Virus record (IMG/VR): IMGVR_UViG_3300025127_000028
Location: 1 to 62,058 of that record
Length of the DNA stretch: 62,058 bases
Source of the DNA: a virus
Direction: 5' to 3' (one strand)
Of the stretch, positions 18,601 through 25,780 are shown piece by piece. How positions within the stretch are numbered: the first letter of the stretch is position 1; each line of letters begins with the position of its first letter. The notes under the pieces were generated by a model. The model worked only from the letters and a program-made list of their open reading frames with translations. It made no database searches and was not told the origin of the DNA. Both the position numbers and the translations under genes were made by a program.

Positions 18601-20508
18601 AATGTCAAAATCGCTTACGTTATCGGGTTTGGTAATTGCCTGCACTTCATCTTTTTGTCCTTTTAGTGCAGCATTTGTAATTTTAATTTTTTCATCATTT
18701 GGTAGTTCATCATAACTAGATACTTCATACGCATCTAAAAGGTTTTGGAGTTGTTCTGGTGGCGTCACTTTAGGATTTTCAACTAAACTTTTACCAATGC
18801 TGTCTCTAAAAGTAGTGGCAATAGCGGCAGAACCATTTTCAATATCTTTTAACGACTGCAAGTTGCCTTCGCCATAAGCTAATGTTTGTTCTCGTAGAGA
18901 TTTAATTTGTGCAGGTGAAAGGTCTGTAATACTTAGCCCCAACACCTCAAGAGTGCCGTTCATAGAAGAGGCTAGTGCATTATCTAAAACTTGTTCGTAT
19001 TGAACAGCATTAACGGGCAAGTCGTTGTCCTTGCCTTCAGTAAGCCAGTGAAAACGCGCTTCATCGTCATCTAAATCACTTAAACCATTGACTTGTTTGT
19101 ACTCTTCAACATTAAACGAATCGTCAGTCATTGCTCGCACGTAGGCTTTCTGCGTAGCATTATCGACTTCGATCATTACATCGTCTAATTGGTCGGAACT
19201 AGATACAAGCTCATTCTTAAGATCTTGATATACTGCAGAATCAGCTTCAATGGCTGCAAATTGATCATCAATACTTTCTTTTAATGGGTCAGCAGCAGGT
19301 TTGAATACATCATTGTAGTATGTATCTACCTCTTTAGCGTAATCGTTAAACTGTTGCACCTTTGCGTTATATGAATCTACTAACCCGCTGTACGCGCTAC
19401 TATTTGGATCTGTGGCTTGTAAAGTTGCTCTAGCAGCATCTATTTCTGCTTTTAACTCATCTCGTGTATTTATTCTGTTTTGTAGCTCTCCAACATACCC
19501 ATTGTATGTTTGCACATCTTTACGGTACGCTTCATTTGCGGCATCAATCTTATTGGCTTGCGCTTCGGCCTTTTGATAATCACCAGTGACTTTATCAATA
19601 GTATTTTTTACGGTTTTATCAATAACCTTGTTAAGTTCTTGCGTCCCGTAGGCATTTATAGTTGCATATAAAGCATCAGATGCATCAGCTCCAGAGAATG
19701 TCGCATTGGCTACGTTTTGTACTGACGATGTAATTAAAGCAATCTGCCCATCTGTTAATGAGTCATCAGCATCTACAAAGCCTTTTACTGTTTCCGTAGT
19801 AACTTTACCTTTGATTACCGCATTCATAATAGTGGCACCAGTTACATCTTGCCCACTAAGAGCTGCGGTTAAAGTGTCTTCTACTATGTTTTTAACCACA
19901 GGATTTTGATCTAAGAAACTTTGTGTTTGCCCTACAGGTCCGGGGTCTCCAACGCCGCCGGGATCTCCTACTGCAGCTACAGTACTTCCACTTTTACCCC
20001 CAGATATTTGTTCATCAATATAACCAAGCCCTGCCTGCACACCCGCCTGCACACCACCCGTAACAAAGGCTTTGACAGGATCTTCTCCTCTTACTACCGC
20101 AGAAGCAGCACTTCCTGTTCCAGCACCAATAATTGACGCTGCGGTTGCACTGGCTCCCGCTGATGACGCGGCTTGCGCACCATATTTAGCTCCATACCCC
20201 GCTGCCTGCCCAGCCACATATGCTTTAGCGGAAGCCTCAAGAATGTCACCAAGATCTCCTCCTTGTATTGCTGTGTCTGCGCCCGACACCAAGGGTAACG
20301 CCCACCACTGACCAGACAGGGCGGCGGCAGTGTACGCAATAGCTCGTAGGGGGTCATCTAAAACAGCATCTACAACATCATTGACAGTATCAACAACTGG
20401 AACAACTATCTCGTCAAGAACCCAGTCACCTACATCACTGACAGTATCGCCAACCCACTTAACCGCTTTCTTAACGGCTTTTTTAGCTTTTTTCCACGGC
20501 TTACCCAT
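15661..20508 (-). CDS. large internal virion protein with dockerin-like calcium motif (1615 aa)
   Basis: A 1615-residue structural protein. The N-terminus is strongly basic and amphipathic (MGKPWKKAKKAVKKAVKWVG), then acidic and hydrophobic, as if made to meet a membrane. Ala/Gly-rich and coiled-coil regions follow. Residues of roughly 1150-1420 hold degenerate repeats of about 40-50 residues with a 'LGYNPTEDEINTFVAQ' pattern. D1461-V-T-G-D1465-G-I-V-D-I-N-D1472 fits a dockerin/EF-type calcium loop. A Gln/Ala repeat (QAQLDAQTQQQIDAQ) follows, and the C-terminus has AQGGVVDANEELLRLIGGK. It is likely an ejected or tail-core protein rather than a siphovirus tape measure. Functions are inferred from size, position and pattern. 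Confidence 0.68.
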   Translation of the reverse strand: MGKPWKKAKKAVKKAVKWVGDTVSDVGDWVLDEIVVPVVDTVNDVVDAVLDDPLRAIAYTAAALSGQWWALPLVSGADTAIQGGDLGDILEASAKAYVAGQAAGYGAKYGAQAASSAGASATAASIIGAGTGSAASAVVRGEDPVKAFVTGGVQAGVQAGLGYIDEQISGGKSGSTVAAVGDPGGVGDPGPVGQTQSFLDQNPVVKNIVEDTLTAALSGQDVTGATIMNAVIKGKVTTETVKGFVDADDSLTDGQIALITSSVQNVANATFSGADASDALYATINAYGTQELNKVIDKTVKNTIDKVTGDYQKAEAQANKIDAANEAYRKDVQTYNGYVGELQNRINTRDELKAEIDAARATLQATDPNSSAYSGLVDSYNAKVQQFNDYAKEVDTYYNDVFKPAADPLKESIDDQFAAIEADSAVYQDLKNELVSSSDQLDDVMIEVDNATQKAYVRAMTDDSFNVEEYKQVNGLSDLDDDEARFHWLTEGKDNDLPVNAVQYEQVLDNALASSMNGTLEVLGLSITDLSPAQIKSLREQTLAYGEGNLQSLKDIENGSAAIATTFRDSIGKSLVENPKVTPPEQLQNLLDAYEVSSYDELPNDEKIKITNAALKGQKDEVQAITKPDNVSDFDILTGKAGVSTNAEGLLNWEDVSLKFNIPKWDSKHGTLVRKVAHPDGLGEATVDMQGNYLNIGSDGKPMSELTIYAPLQTLKETNAGSYLDTLANVSSDAVDKAVEAGVTGLMQQYEFAKNVATYIANTETAQSIASSDFGKNTAGVVLDAGGELLDSMNNLVLLAGINPESTPLGKTAKNLIAMAGDMKTEEYKAAAAEIQETIGKANFDKDGKLLTNPDGTPLSTFAKAWNTIKAIGGAAMANPGTFASEYIAKELLQEIPVLIASGGTANVVKAGLKQAGEEFAQKMSQRAAIGTAGVLDVSESFGGTAGGAYDDAYATALKSGMSDAEAQEYALDKAITAGTIAAVTTVATMGVGGNDFEKAIFNGKRGKNFSEAFDVVAKETAQEAVEEGLPQAYLESQLYQLDPTRDVVGNVVSNSVLGALSGGTVAGSIYGGAATGDVVSNAMIMFNPEVRKVVQNEGGLDAAGVTQQLNDLGVSDNTVQSNILNQVFDTDYTSTGEAEQAAATYVTENNIPYQFTKDELTGFTGANADADLAALVDNFVDPRYLDSQEIIDAAAAEGVTLTEQQAADYVGQKDEAQETQNLQTGVFDEQATTYEEAKQYLDDLGYNPTEDEINTFVAQVNETEQQQAITTYAEDRLTTEKEVIAELEGEGFDVSKLPDNFVDQFVRQGLQTDTLKEVIETADPFMVDATEVQEAYKKAGLPDVRPEDVDALVGQYNQEELDARLKEALPAAQYNALRYDVGQLSEKLGGVDTLGDQVGDIATDVAGLDVNIQSIAEIIGKPATEVTDVDIDFVADLIAQQEALTDPSTFKFTDEQLGYDVTGDGIVDINDQNLLNNALQGQDVAFAQDSNFQPATGIFAQIDAQTQAQMDAQTQMQAQLDAQTQQQIDAQMQIAQQVEDEAKKRNVRDLQSMIAEDAGRITQVKSQPVAEIGDPYDFASIFRDSGQDAFYRSPYAQGGVVDANEELLRLIGGK

Positions 20509-20512
20509 AATG

Positions 20513-20974
20513 TTACCTTATAAGCTCTTCGCCAAGTTTTACATAAATTATGTACTCATCATCTTCTGTTACACCAATATACAATGCTGAATCTTCTGTT
20601 TTACGCAAACGTTTTTGCAGTATTTTCATAGCAGGTAATAACGTGTCATCTGCAAGGTCAGTGCTGTAATGTGTTACATTTTTTTCTTGTAGGTATTGTA
20701 GGTACTTAACAGAGTTATCAATAAAATTACGTCCAGTATCTATGTTAAATGCCCGACCTGCCATTTTATTCTTATTGTCTCCTTTCCCGCTATGAGCTAA
20801 AAACACTGTATTACCAATTTGTACAGTATCCGCGTTTTCCATAGCGCCCTCTGCTACAACAGATAACATTTGTGCCTGTATAGGTGGGTCATCCTCATCC
20901 TGTAATTGCTCTAGACTACGAATAATTATTTGAGGAATATCAAGTTCTTGTTGTTTACTATCTACTGTTTCCAT
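20513..20974 (-). CDS. conserved phage protein, unknown (153 aa)
   Basis: A 153-residue acidic protein. The central block has GNTVFLAHSGKG, then GRAFNIDTGRNFIDNSVKYL and NVTHYSTDLADDTLL, and the C-terminus has a beta-rich YIGVTEDDEYIIYVKLGEE. The pattern resembles small core or acetyltransferase-like virion proteins of T7-related marine phages, but no acetyl-CoA site can be pointed to. It follows the acyl carrier protein gene by 7 bases, so a functional link is possible. Confidence 0.55.
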   Translation of the reverse strand: METVDSKQQELDIPQIIIRSLEQLQDEDDPPIQAQMLSVVAEGAMENADTVQIGNTVFLAHSGKGDNKNKMAGRAFNIDTGRNFIDNSVKYLQYLQEKNVTHYSTDLADDTLLPAMKILQKRLRKTEDSALYIGVTEDDEYIIYVKLGEELIR

Positions 20975-20981
20975 ACTGCCC

Positions 20982-21260
20982 TCATGCTACTGCTGCTAAG
21001 ACGGCTTCTTCAGATTCAACATCTTTAGTTTTGTGCTTATTAATGTATGTTTGTAAGTCAGTTAAACTAGTCATTGGCATACCATCAATTTTTTCTTCTG
21101 ATATACCAAATACATCTGCAAGCAATGAACTAATAAGCATACAATCTAGACTATCTATATTTAACTCCTCCATTGTATCGTTAAGAGAAGTAGCCAATGC
21201 CTCTGGTTCTTTATATTTTGCCTCTGTTAACGTTATATTAAATATTTTTACAAAATCCAT
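20982..21260 (-). CDS. acyl carrier protein-like (92 aa)
   Basis: A 92-residue protein of the size and pattern of an acyl carrier protein. LNIDSLDCMLISSLLADVFG carries the DSL phosphopantetheine site, with Ser37 as the predicted attachment residue. It is followed by 'GISEEKIDGMPMTSLTDLQTYI', matching ACP helices II-IV. Carrier proteins hold acyl chains as thioesters for fatty-acid synthesis or acyl transfer. No synthase or phosphopantetheinyl transferase gene is seen nearby, so host enzymes would be required. GGAGG lies upstream of the ATG. It sits among tail genes and overlaps the stop of the upstream gene by one base. Late expression with virion genes suggests lipid or tail modification, or remodelling of host lipid metabolism; this is inference. 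Confidence 0.75.
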   Translation of the reverse strand: MDFVKIFNITLTEAKYKEPEALATSLNDTMEELNIDSLDCMLISSLLADVFGISEEKIDGMPMTSLTDLQTYINKHKTKDVESEEAVLAAVA

Positions 21261-21583
21261 TAACTAACCTCCAACAAACTTGCTACAACATGTAATCTGT
21301 TTGCAGTAGCTGCAGTAACTTTTATTATTTCACCAGTTTCTACTACAAGAGGAGCTGTCAATAGTTCTACTGTATTGTTTGCACTAACAGCTTTAGTTTT
21401 AAATATACTAAACACAGCATCGGAAGTGTTAGTGATTGTAATTGTTATAGTATCTGCATTGCCAGAATCTTCAGACACGAGTATGGATTTTATAATACCT
21501 GTAGTAAGTGCCGGTGCGGTGTATAACGTAGTCGCATTAGTTGTAGTAAGATCCACTTTTGCATTTTTATATACGTTTGCCAT
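21260..21583 (-). CDS. small beta-rich structural protein (107 aa)
   Basis: A beta-strand-rich protein (TTNATTLYTAPALTTGIIKS, then alternating hydrophobic strands) of the type found as small fibre, spike or decoration proteins. The ATG at 21583 (MANVYKNAK) was preferred to an upstream in-frame start because it overlaps the stop of the preceding gene as TAATG. The role is not proven; its position beside the nozzle gene suggests the tail. Confidence 0.6.
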   Translation of the reverse strand: MANVYKNAKVDLTTTNATTLYTAPALTTGIIKSILVSEDSGNADTITITITNTSDAVFSIFKTKAVSANNTVELLTAPLVVETGEIIKVTAATANRLHVVASLLEVS

Positions 21584-21786
21584 TACCCTATAAACCACCC
21601 TACAGCGTCTGATTGATCAGATGTATTTGCATTCCTTATAGCTGTATCTAACTGACTAAAATATAAACGAAGAACGTTATTAAATTGTTCAAATTGTTGT
21701 CTATCATACTCTTCTGGTGCATACGGTAACGCTGGAGCGCGAAACGGAATATCATATCTTGTTGAATCAACTCCACGAGTAGGCAT
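21583..21786 (-). CDS. small conserved tail-region protein (67 aa)
   Basis: A 67-residue protein, MPTRGVDSTRYDIPFRAP then PEEYDRQQFEQFNNVLRLYFSQLD, with an extended N-terminus and one long amphipathic helix. Overlaps on both sides couple it to the nozzle protein and the small beta-rich protein. Such short proteins are common next to nozzle genes in marine podoviruses and may plug or stabilise the tail. No domain is recognised. Confidence 0.55.
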   Translation of the reverse strand: MPTRGVDSTRYDIPFRAPALPYAPEEYDRQQFEQFNNVLRLYFSQLDTAIRNANTSDQSDAVGWFIG

Positions 21787-23642
21787 TAGCGCCTCCCATC
21801 AGGACGCATGTCCAGTCTTGGTGCGCCAAGCTGCCAAGTAACGCCCTCTGCAGAGGATTCTATCCGCATAGATAATTGTCTACCTCGCACTCTTACATTT
21901 ATTTGATCTGTAAATACCTCGACAGGAGAAGAAGCAGTGCGAGTAACTGTAGCGTTGTTTACCCCACCTACAGAAGGAGTAGAATGTATACCAGACCCAG
22001 AATTACGTAATGGTTTCAATGTCATGGTAACGACTGGACTAGTTGCTGTAGAACCATCAAAACTTACATCAGGTATTACTCTGTTTACGTGCATAAATTT
22101 GTGGCCGTCATCAAGATCAAATTCGGAAGATTCTATATATGCAGATATAGCAGCAGTGCTTGTGCCTTGATTGTCATCTATACCGCTCTCATGGTCCACC
22201 AAGTTGTTGTCGTAAGTTGCTGCTAACGGGCTATCACGTAGTCCAGAATCAAGCCAAGCAGTTCTAGCCAGAGTTCCATAATACCATATATCCTCTAAAT
22301 AATTGTATATTACGTATTTATCTATATTTGTTGCGCTCGTTGAACAATAGAACCACCAAGCTTCATGGAATGATTCATTTGTCCCTGCAAAAACTTGTGA
22401 ATATTGTTCTGTGTTAAAATCATTAAATACATACTTACGAACATCACATTTTAATGGTGCAGTTCGCCCATCATATTTATAAAATTTATCTTTACCCATC
22501 CAATAAGCAACACCATTAGCATAAGCCACAGCATTTTGAGATGATATGGATATATTTTCTCCAACAATAGATGCAGTCCACACGGCAGGGGCGCCTACAT
22601 ACTGTAATGAGTATAAAGAAGAGTCGGTCCATACAAGAACTTCCTGTCTAGACTGAGAAGCCGCTACTATTTTTGTACCTCTTGATAAACGTAAGCTACC
22701 AGCTTGGTTTGTGGCTGACGGTGTCCAATTTGTAGCATCTTCTTGATCAGACCACCTAAGTAATGTTGGATCTAATCCGCTGCTACCTATTTCGTTTGTA
22801 CCAAAACAAAATACAAATCTGCTTATATCAGACACTAATATTAAATTTTGCACCGTTGGAACGTCAGAAGCACCGCTACGACTGGACAATAAAACTGCGC
22901 GTGTCTCTACGCCATTTGTAGCATCCCAGTAATACACGCCACCACCTCTATGCCCGAGTATTAAATCCTCACCAAAGTTTGATTGTGACCAGAAACGTAT
23001 TTCTGTTGTAGATGACACACCAACACCCCAAGCACCTTGCCCCCACGATCCAGCACCCCAACCAGTTATAGGGATTGCAAAAGCATTACCTACATTTATC
23101 TGGTAAGCTGCAGATACTGAAGAACCTCCTCCAGTAGCACTAGAAGTAGCATTAGATGAAGCAGTTATGGTGTAAGTATTTGCAGCAGAAATAGCTGTTA
23201 AGCTAACAACAAACTCTCCATTTAAATCCAAGCCACCCACAGTAGATACGTTACTAAACGTAACATAGTCACCATTTTTATATCCACCGTTAGCATCTGT
23301 TACAGTCACAGTGGCAGAACCAGAAGTTGTAGTGAATGGGTTACTTAAAGTTACGGTGCTGCGTAAAGGTGTTACATCGTTATAGACCCCCACATTTTCT
23401 ATATAAAATTTAAGATGCGTGCCTATACCTATTAAATTTTGTTCTCCTAGAGTAACCCAGTTGTGTAGGGATCTAGCTACTCCAAGAAACGTAGCCGTTG
23501 ATATTTGTTGCCACCCACCTATTTTTTCTGGTAAACCCTGCCTAAATCTTATTTTGTCACCATCATAATAGCCACCCTCAGTAGAATAACGAGTTCCTTC
23601 ACGGTTTATACCAGCTTTTAAAGCTATTTTTTGCAGTGGCAT
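21786..23642 (-). CDS. tail nozzle / DNA stabilisation protein (P22 gp10 / T7 gp12-like, 618 aa)
   Basis: A 618-residue protein that starts MPLQKIALKAGINREGTRY and continues with Trp- and Gly-rich beta repeats (ITGWGAGSWGQGAWG) and several short 'W-x-D' blades. This fits the beta-propeller nozzle that closes the podovirus tail and retains DNA (P22 gp10, T7 gp12 type). Acidic loops are plentiful. The stop overlaps the next start. It lies just downstream of the lysozyme gene. The family is inferred from recalled marine podovirus homologues and beta-propeller character. Confidence 0.68.
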   Translation of the reverse strand: MPLQKIALKAGINREGTRYSTEGGYYDGDKIRFRQGLPEKIGGWQQISTATFLGVARSLHNWVTLGEQNLIGIGTHLKFYIENVGVYNDVTPLRSTVTLSNPFTTTSGSATVTVTDANGGYKNGDYVTFSNVSTVGGLDLNGEFVVSLTAISAANTYTITASSNATSSATGGGSSVSAAYQINVGNAFAIPITGWGAGSWGQGAWGVGVSSTTEIRFWSQSNFGEDLILGHRGGGVYYWDATNGVETRAVLLSSRSGASDVPTVQNLILVSDISRFVFCFGTNEIGSSGLDPTLLRWSDQEDATNWTPSATNQAGSLRLSRGTKIVAASQSRQEVLVWTDSSLYSLQYVGAPAVWTASIVGENISISSQNAVAYANGVAYWMGKDKFYKYDGRTAPLKCDVRKYVFNDFNTEQYSQVFAGTNESFHEAWWFYCSTSATNIDKYVIYNYLEDIWYYGTLARTAWLDSGLRDSPLAATYDNNLVDHESGIDDNQGTSTAAISAYIESSEFDLDDGHKFMHVNRVIPDVSFDGSTATSPVVTMTLKPLRNSGSGIHSTPSVGGVNNATVTRTASSPVEVFTDQINVRVRGRQLSMRIESSAEGVTWQLGAPRLDMRPDGRR

Positions 23643-23645
23643 GGT

Positions 23646-24095
23646 TTAACCCTCCGATAGCGCTCTCATTCTATCAACTAATCTTCTAGCACGATTAGGC
23701 ACTTGAGTATACCATCTAGAATCAACCATCTCATCTGCGGCTTTGTTCCAGTCTCTAGCGTCCACACCAGCTTTCATACCCTTAAATTTGGAGAGACGCG
23801 GCCTTCCCATATTAAACATCATATTGCAAATAATATGCTGTGCCTCTTCAGGTAGGTCATCAAAGTCCTCGTAAAGAACTTTACACTCGTCAATCGTCAC
23901 CGCCATATCAAGCGCGAATAACTTTCGTACACGTTCTTGCTCAACAACCGTACCCACGGGTTTGCCGTGTTCTTCATCAGACTCAAGAATTAGGTGACCA
24001 ATTCCACAAGTTGGTAAATTTAGATGATCTAAATATATCTCGTATTTGCATCCTTCGTCTTCCGCGATCTCTTCGCGTAGTCTATCTTTATTCAT
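23646..24095 (-). CDS. endolysin, T4-type lysozyme (GH24)
   Basis: A 149-residue GH24 muramidase that cleaves the glycan backbone of peptidoglycan for lysis. The catalytic triad is in standard spacing: E14-G-x5-Y-x-D23-x5-T29-x-G-x-G-H, in IAEDEGCKYEIYLDHLNLPT. The rest, including NMMFNMGRPRLSKFKGM and RDWNKAADEM...W, matches the family C-terminal lobe. No signal peptide is present, so export would need the holin. The start overlaps the upstream gene by 8 bases. The position two genes after a holin supports the lysis role. Confidence 0.93.
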   Translation of the reverse strand: MNKDRLREEIAEDEGCKYEIYLDHLNLPTCGIGHLILESDEEHGKPVGTVVEQERVRKLFALDMAVTIDECKVLYEDFDDLPEEAQHIICNMMFNMGRPRLSKFKGMKAGVDARDWNKAADEMVDSRWYTQVPNRARRLVDRMRALSEG

Positions 24096-24408
24096 CTTTA
24101 GACTCCGAAAAATAATTAGCTACTGTCTCCATTAATTCTTTTTTAGTCTTGCGTCTGTCTAATTCTATGTCGTGTTCTCGCATTAGAGCTTCTAATTCCA
24201 GTTTAGACATATTTTTAAAATTAGGAGTGGTAGGTTTCTCAACAACTACCTTCTCTACTTGTTCAATGACTTCAACGCCCACTATTTCTTCAGCTTTTTC
24301 TTTGCTGTAAGTAGCTGTATCGTACCATCTTCCATCACTATGACATATTTTATAAACAGGGTTATTGTTTAAATCCATTCCTGCAGGGATCATTTTTAAA
24401 TCAGCCAT
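24088..24408 (-). CDS. small protein with HeH/SAP-like domain (106 aa)
   Basis: A 106-residue protein. The C-terminal MSKLELEALMREHDIELD plus RRKTKKELMETVANYF is a helix-extended-helix (HeH/LEM/SAP-like) fold, which usually binds DNA or acts as a peptide adaptor. The N-terminal half contains a Trp/Tyr-rich stretch (SDGRWYDTATYSKEKAEEIV). It lies between holin and lysozyme and overlaps the latter by 8 bases. Similar small HeH proteins appear in phage structural or lysis modules; the role here is unknown. Confidence 0.6.
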   Translation of the reverse strand: MADLKMIPAGMDLNNNPVYKICHSDGRWYDTATYSKEKAEEIVGVEVIEQVEKVVVEKPTTPNFKNMSKLELEALMREHDIELDRRKTKKELMETVANYFSESKDE

Positions 24409-24419
24409 TTATATCTCCT

Positions 24420-24797
24420 TTATTTTTTAAATCCTTTTATCCCTCGTATTCCGAAGGACGCTCCTATTGAGGCATACATTGCCCACTGAAACCACTCTGG
24501 GGTGCGAGAAAGAGCATCAAACCCACGCTCTACAAAAGGTTGCAAAGGCGGGATGAAGCACATCCCAATAATAACAATAAAAAGAATAGTCCATGCCTCA
24601 TCTTTCCATGAATTATCAGAGGCTTGCGCCATTATTTTTTCCCAACCAGCCTCGTGTGTAGCTGCTGTAACCATGACTTGAGCCTCTGCTTCAGCCCTAG
24701 CTTTTGCTACCGCACCTTTAGCTTTGGTCTGCTCAACTTTTGATTCCATCCACGACCCAGCTAAATTAGCTATTGGTCCTATAAGTGCCTGTATCAT
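24420..24797 (-). CDS. holin, GTA_holin_3TM-like (125 aa)
   Basis: A 125-residue membrane protein. A charged Ala-rich helix (about 15-60) is followed by SWKDEAWTILFIVIIGMCFI and a second hydrophobic span near the C-terminus (WAMYASIGASFGIRGI), with a basic tail. This matches the GTA_holin_3TM family known from gene transfer agents and marine phages. It would permeabilise the inner membrane to release the lysozyme. It overlaps the upstream gene by 4 bases. Confidence 0.8.
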   Translation of the reverse strand: MIQALIGPIANLAGSWMESKVEQTKAKGAVAKARAEAEAQVMVTAATHEAGWEKIMAQASDNSWKDEAWTILFIVIIGMCFIPPLQPFVERGFDALSRTPEWFQWAMYASIGASFGIRGIKGFKK

Positions 24798-25012
24798 TCT
24801 ACTATCCTCACGATATAATTTGAGCCATCGTCATTTTTCTCAATCACAACTGTTTTATTTTCACACGCGTATCTAACCGCAGTAGATTTCTTATATAGGT
24901 TTCTCTCTATTTTTCGTTTGGTTTTGAGGCATTTGCTGATTTTTTCAAACGCTGTATGCTCTGCAATATCACCGCCCATATAGAGTATCAATGTGATTGT
25001 TTCAGTTACCAC
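24794..25012 (-). CDS. hypothetical protein (72 aa)
   Basis: A 72-residue basic protein with a hydrophobic N-terminus (MVTETITLILYMGG), a Lys/Arg-rich centre (KCLKTKRKIERNLYKKS) and a C-terminal beta hairpin (KTVVIEKNDDGSNYIVRIVE). Overlaps on both sides place it firmly in the lysis and membrane operon. No family is recognised. A lysis regulator is possible but unsupported. Confidence 0.5.
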   Translation of the reverse strand: MVTETITLILYMGGDIAEHTAFEKISKCLKTKRKIERNLYKKSTAVRYACENKTVVIEKNDDGSNYIVRIVE

Positions 25013-25406
25013 GTTGTCCGTTCCTCATTTTTTCTATCTGTTCTTCAATATTAGTTAATCGTTTCTCATAAAAATCTAATGTTAGTTTTTGTTGTTGGTC
25101 ATGTGGCGCACGACCTTCATCTATTTGCTCTTGTAGTTTAGCAAGCTGCTCAGACAAATGTTCGATCAGCATAAATTGCTCACTGTCTGCTGGCAAAGCA
25201 CCCATTTCTCCTCTAGGCCATTTAATTCTAAAATCTGTGTTTTGACCCAAATCTGCTTCCATCAATATAATTTTGTTTTCTATTGTATTTAATCTTTCTA
25301 TGATCCCAAAATATGCCCATGTGCCAATAGCGGCTCCAACTACCATCGCAATGAGATTGCGTATAGGCATGGATAGTTCAGTGTTTTCATTTAACTTGGT
25401 AGCCAT
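25002..25406 (-). CDS. membrane-anchored coiled-coil protein (spanin-like?) (134 aa)
   Basis: A 134-residue protein with one N-terminal transmembrane helix (PIRNLIAMVVGAAIGTWAYF, about 14-33) and then long coiled coil (ERLNTIENKIILMEADL; EHLSEQLAKLQEQIDEGR; FYEKRLTNIEEQIEKM). This topology resembles inner-membrane spanins, but no partner lipoprotein was identified. It could also be a virion membrane protein. It lies between the holin and the EF-hand membrane protein, in the lysis region. Confidence 0.55.
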   Translation of the reverse strand: MATKLNENTELSMPIRNLIAMVVGAAIGTWAYFGIIERLNTIENKIILMEADLGQNTDFRIKWPRGEMGALPADSEQFMLIEHLSEQLAKLQEQIDEGRAPHDQQQKLTLDFYEKRLTNIEEQIEKMRNGQRGN

Positions 25407-25409
25407 CGT

Positions 25410-25478
25410 TTATCCAAACAAATACCCGCCAATAAAACTAAACATCCATAAAGTTATTATTATTTCTTTGACATCCAT
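25410..25478 (-). CDS. candidate transmembrane microprotein (22 aa)
   Basis: A 22-codon frame encodes MDVKEIIITLWMFSFIGGYLFG, essentially one transmembrane helix. The ATG lies inside the end of the EF-hand gene, preceded by a GGGAATGAG-like site. The stop lies 3 bases before the next start, so it fills what would otherwise be a gap in the operon. Such tiny membrane peptides are known as lysis modulators. It rests on position and hydrophobicity only. Confidence 0.38.
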   Translation of the reverse strand: MDVKEIIITLWMFSFIGGYLFG

Positions 25479-25780
25479 GCACTCATTCCCATATACGCTC
25501 CAACTATACCCGCGCCGGATAAAAATATTAAATCGGTAACAGCTGAAAGCCCCGCTAACTTTTCTGCGCTACATAGTGGCGACGCTAAAAATACGGCATA
25601 CAACCCCATAAATATTAAAGTATAACGAGCCATCCGCAGCTGTGCTAAATCTTTTCTTAATTGTGTTTCAGTTTTCTTTATTTCTTTAACGTGACTAAGT
25701 TCTTCATCACTTACAATACCATCTCCATCCTCATCATATTCGGTATATACGCTACCTTCTTGCAATTTTTTTTGTGTCAT
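25460..25780 (-). CDS. membrane protein with canonical EF-hand loop (106 aa)
   Basis: A 106-residue protein. Residues 16-27 (D-E-D-G-D-G-I-V-S-D-E-E) are a perfect EF-hand calcium loop, with ligands at D16, D18, D20 and E27. A charged helix follows, then two hydrophobic spans (YTLIFMGLYAVFLASPL and LIFLSGAGIVGAYMGMSAW). Both the EF-hand and two-TM holin-like parts recur in marine phage proteins. It sits in the lysis and membrane operon and overlaps the upstream gene by 4 bases. Calcium-dependent lysis timing or membrane attachment is a hypothesis. Confidence 0.72.
   Translation of the reverse strand: MTQKKLQEGSVYTEYDEDGDGIVSDEELSHVKEIKKTETQLRKDLAQLRMARYTLIFMGLYAVFLASPLCSAEKLAGLSAVTDLIFLSGAGIVGAYMGMSAWMSKK

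Noticed and set aside
15661-20508. The 1615-residue protein as a siphovirus tape measure
   Set aside because: No tail tube, chaperone or tail terminator genes are present; the basic amphipathic start and podovirus neighbours fit an ejected core protein better.
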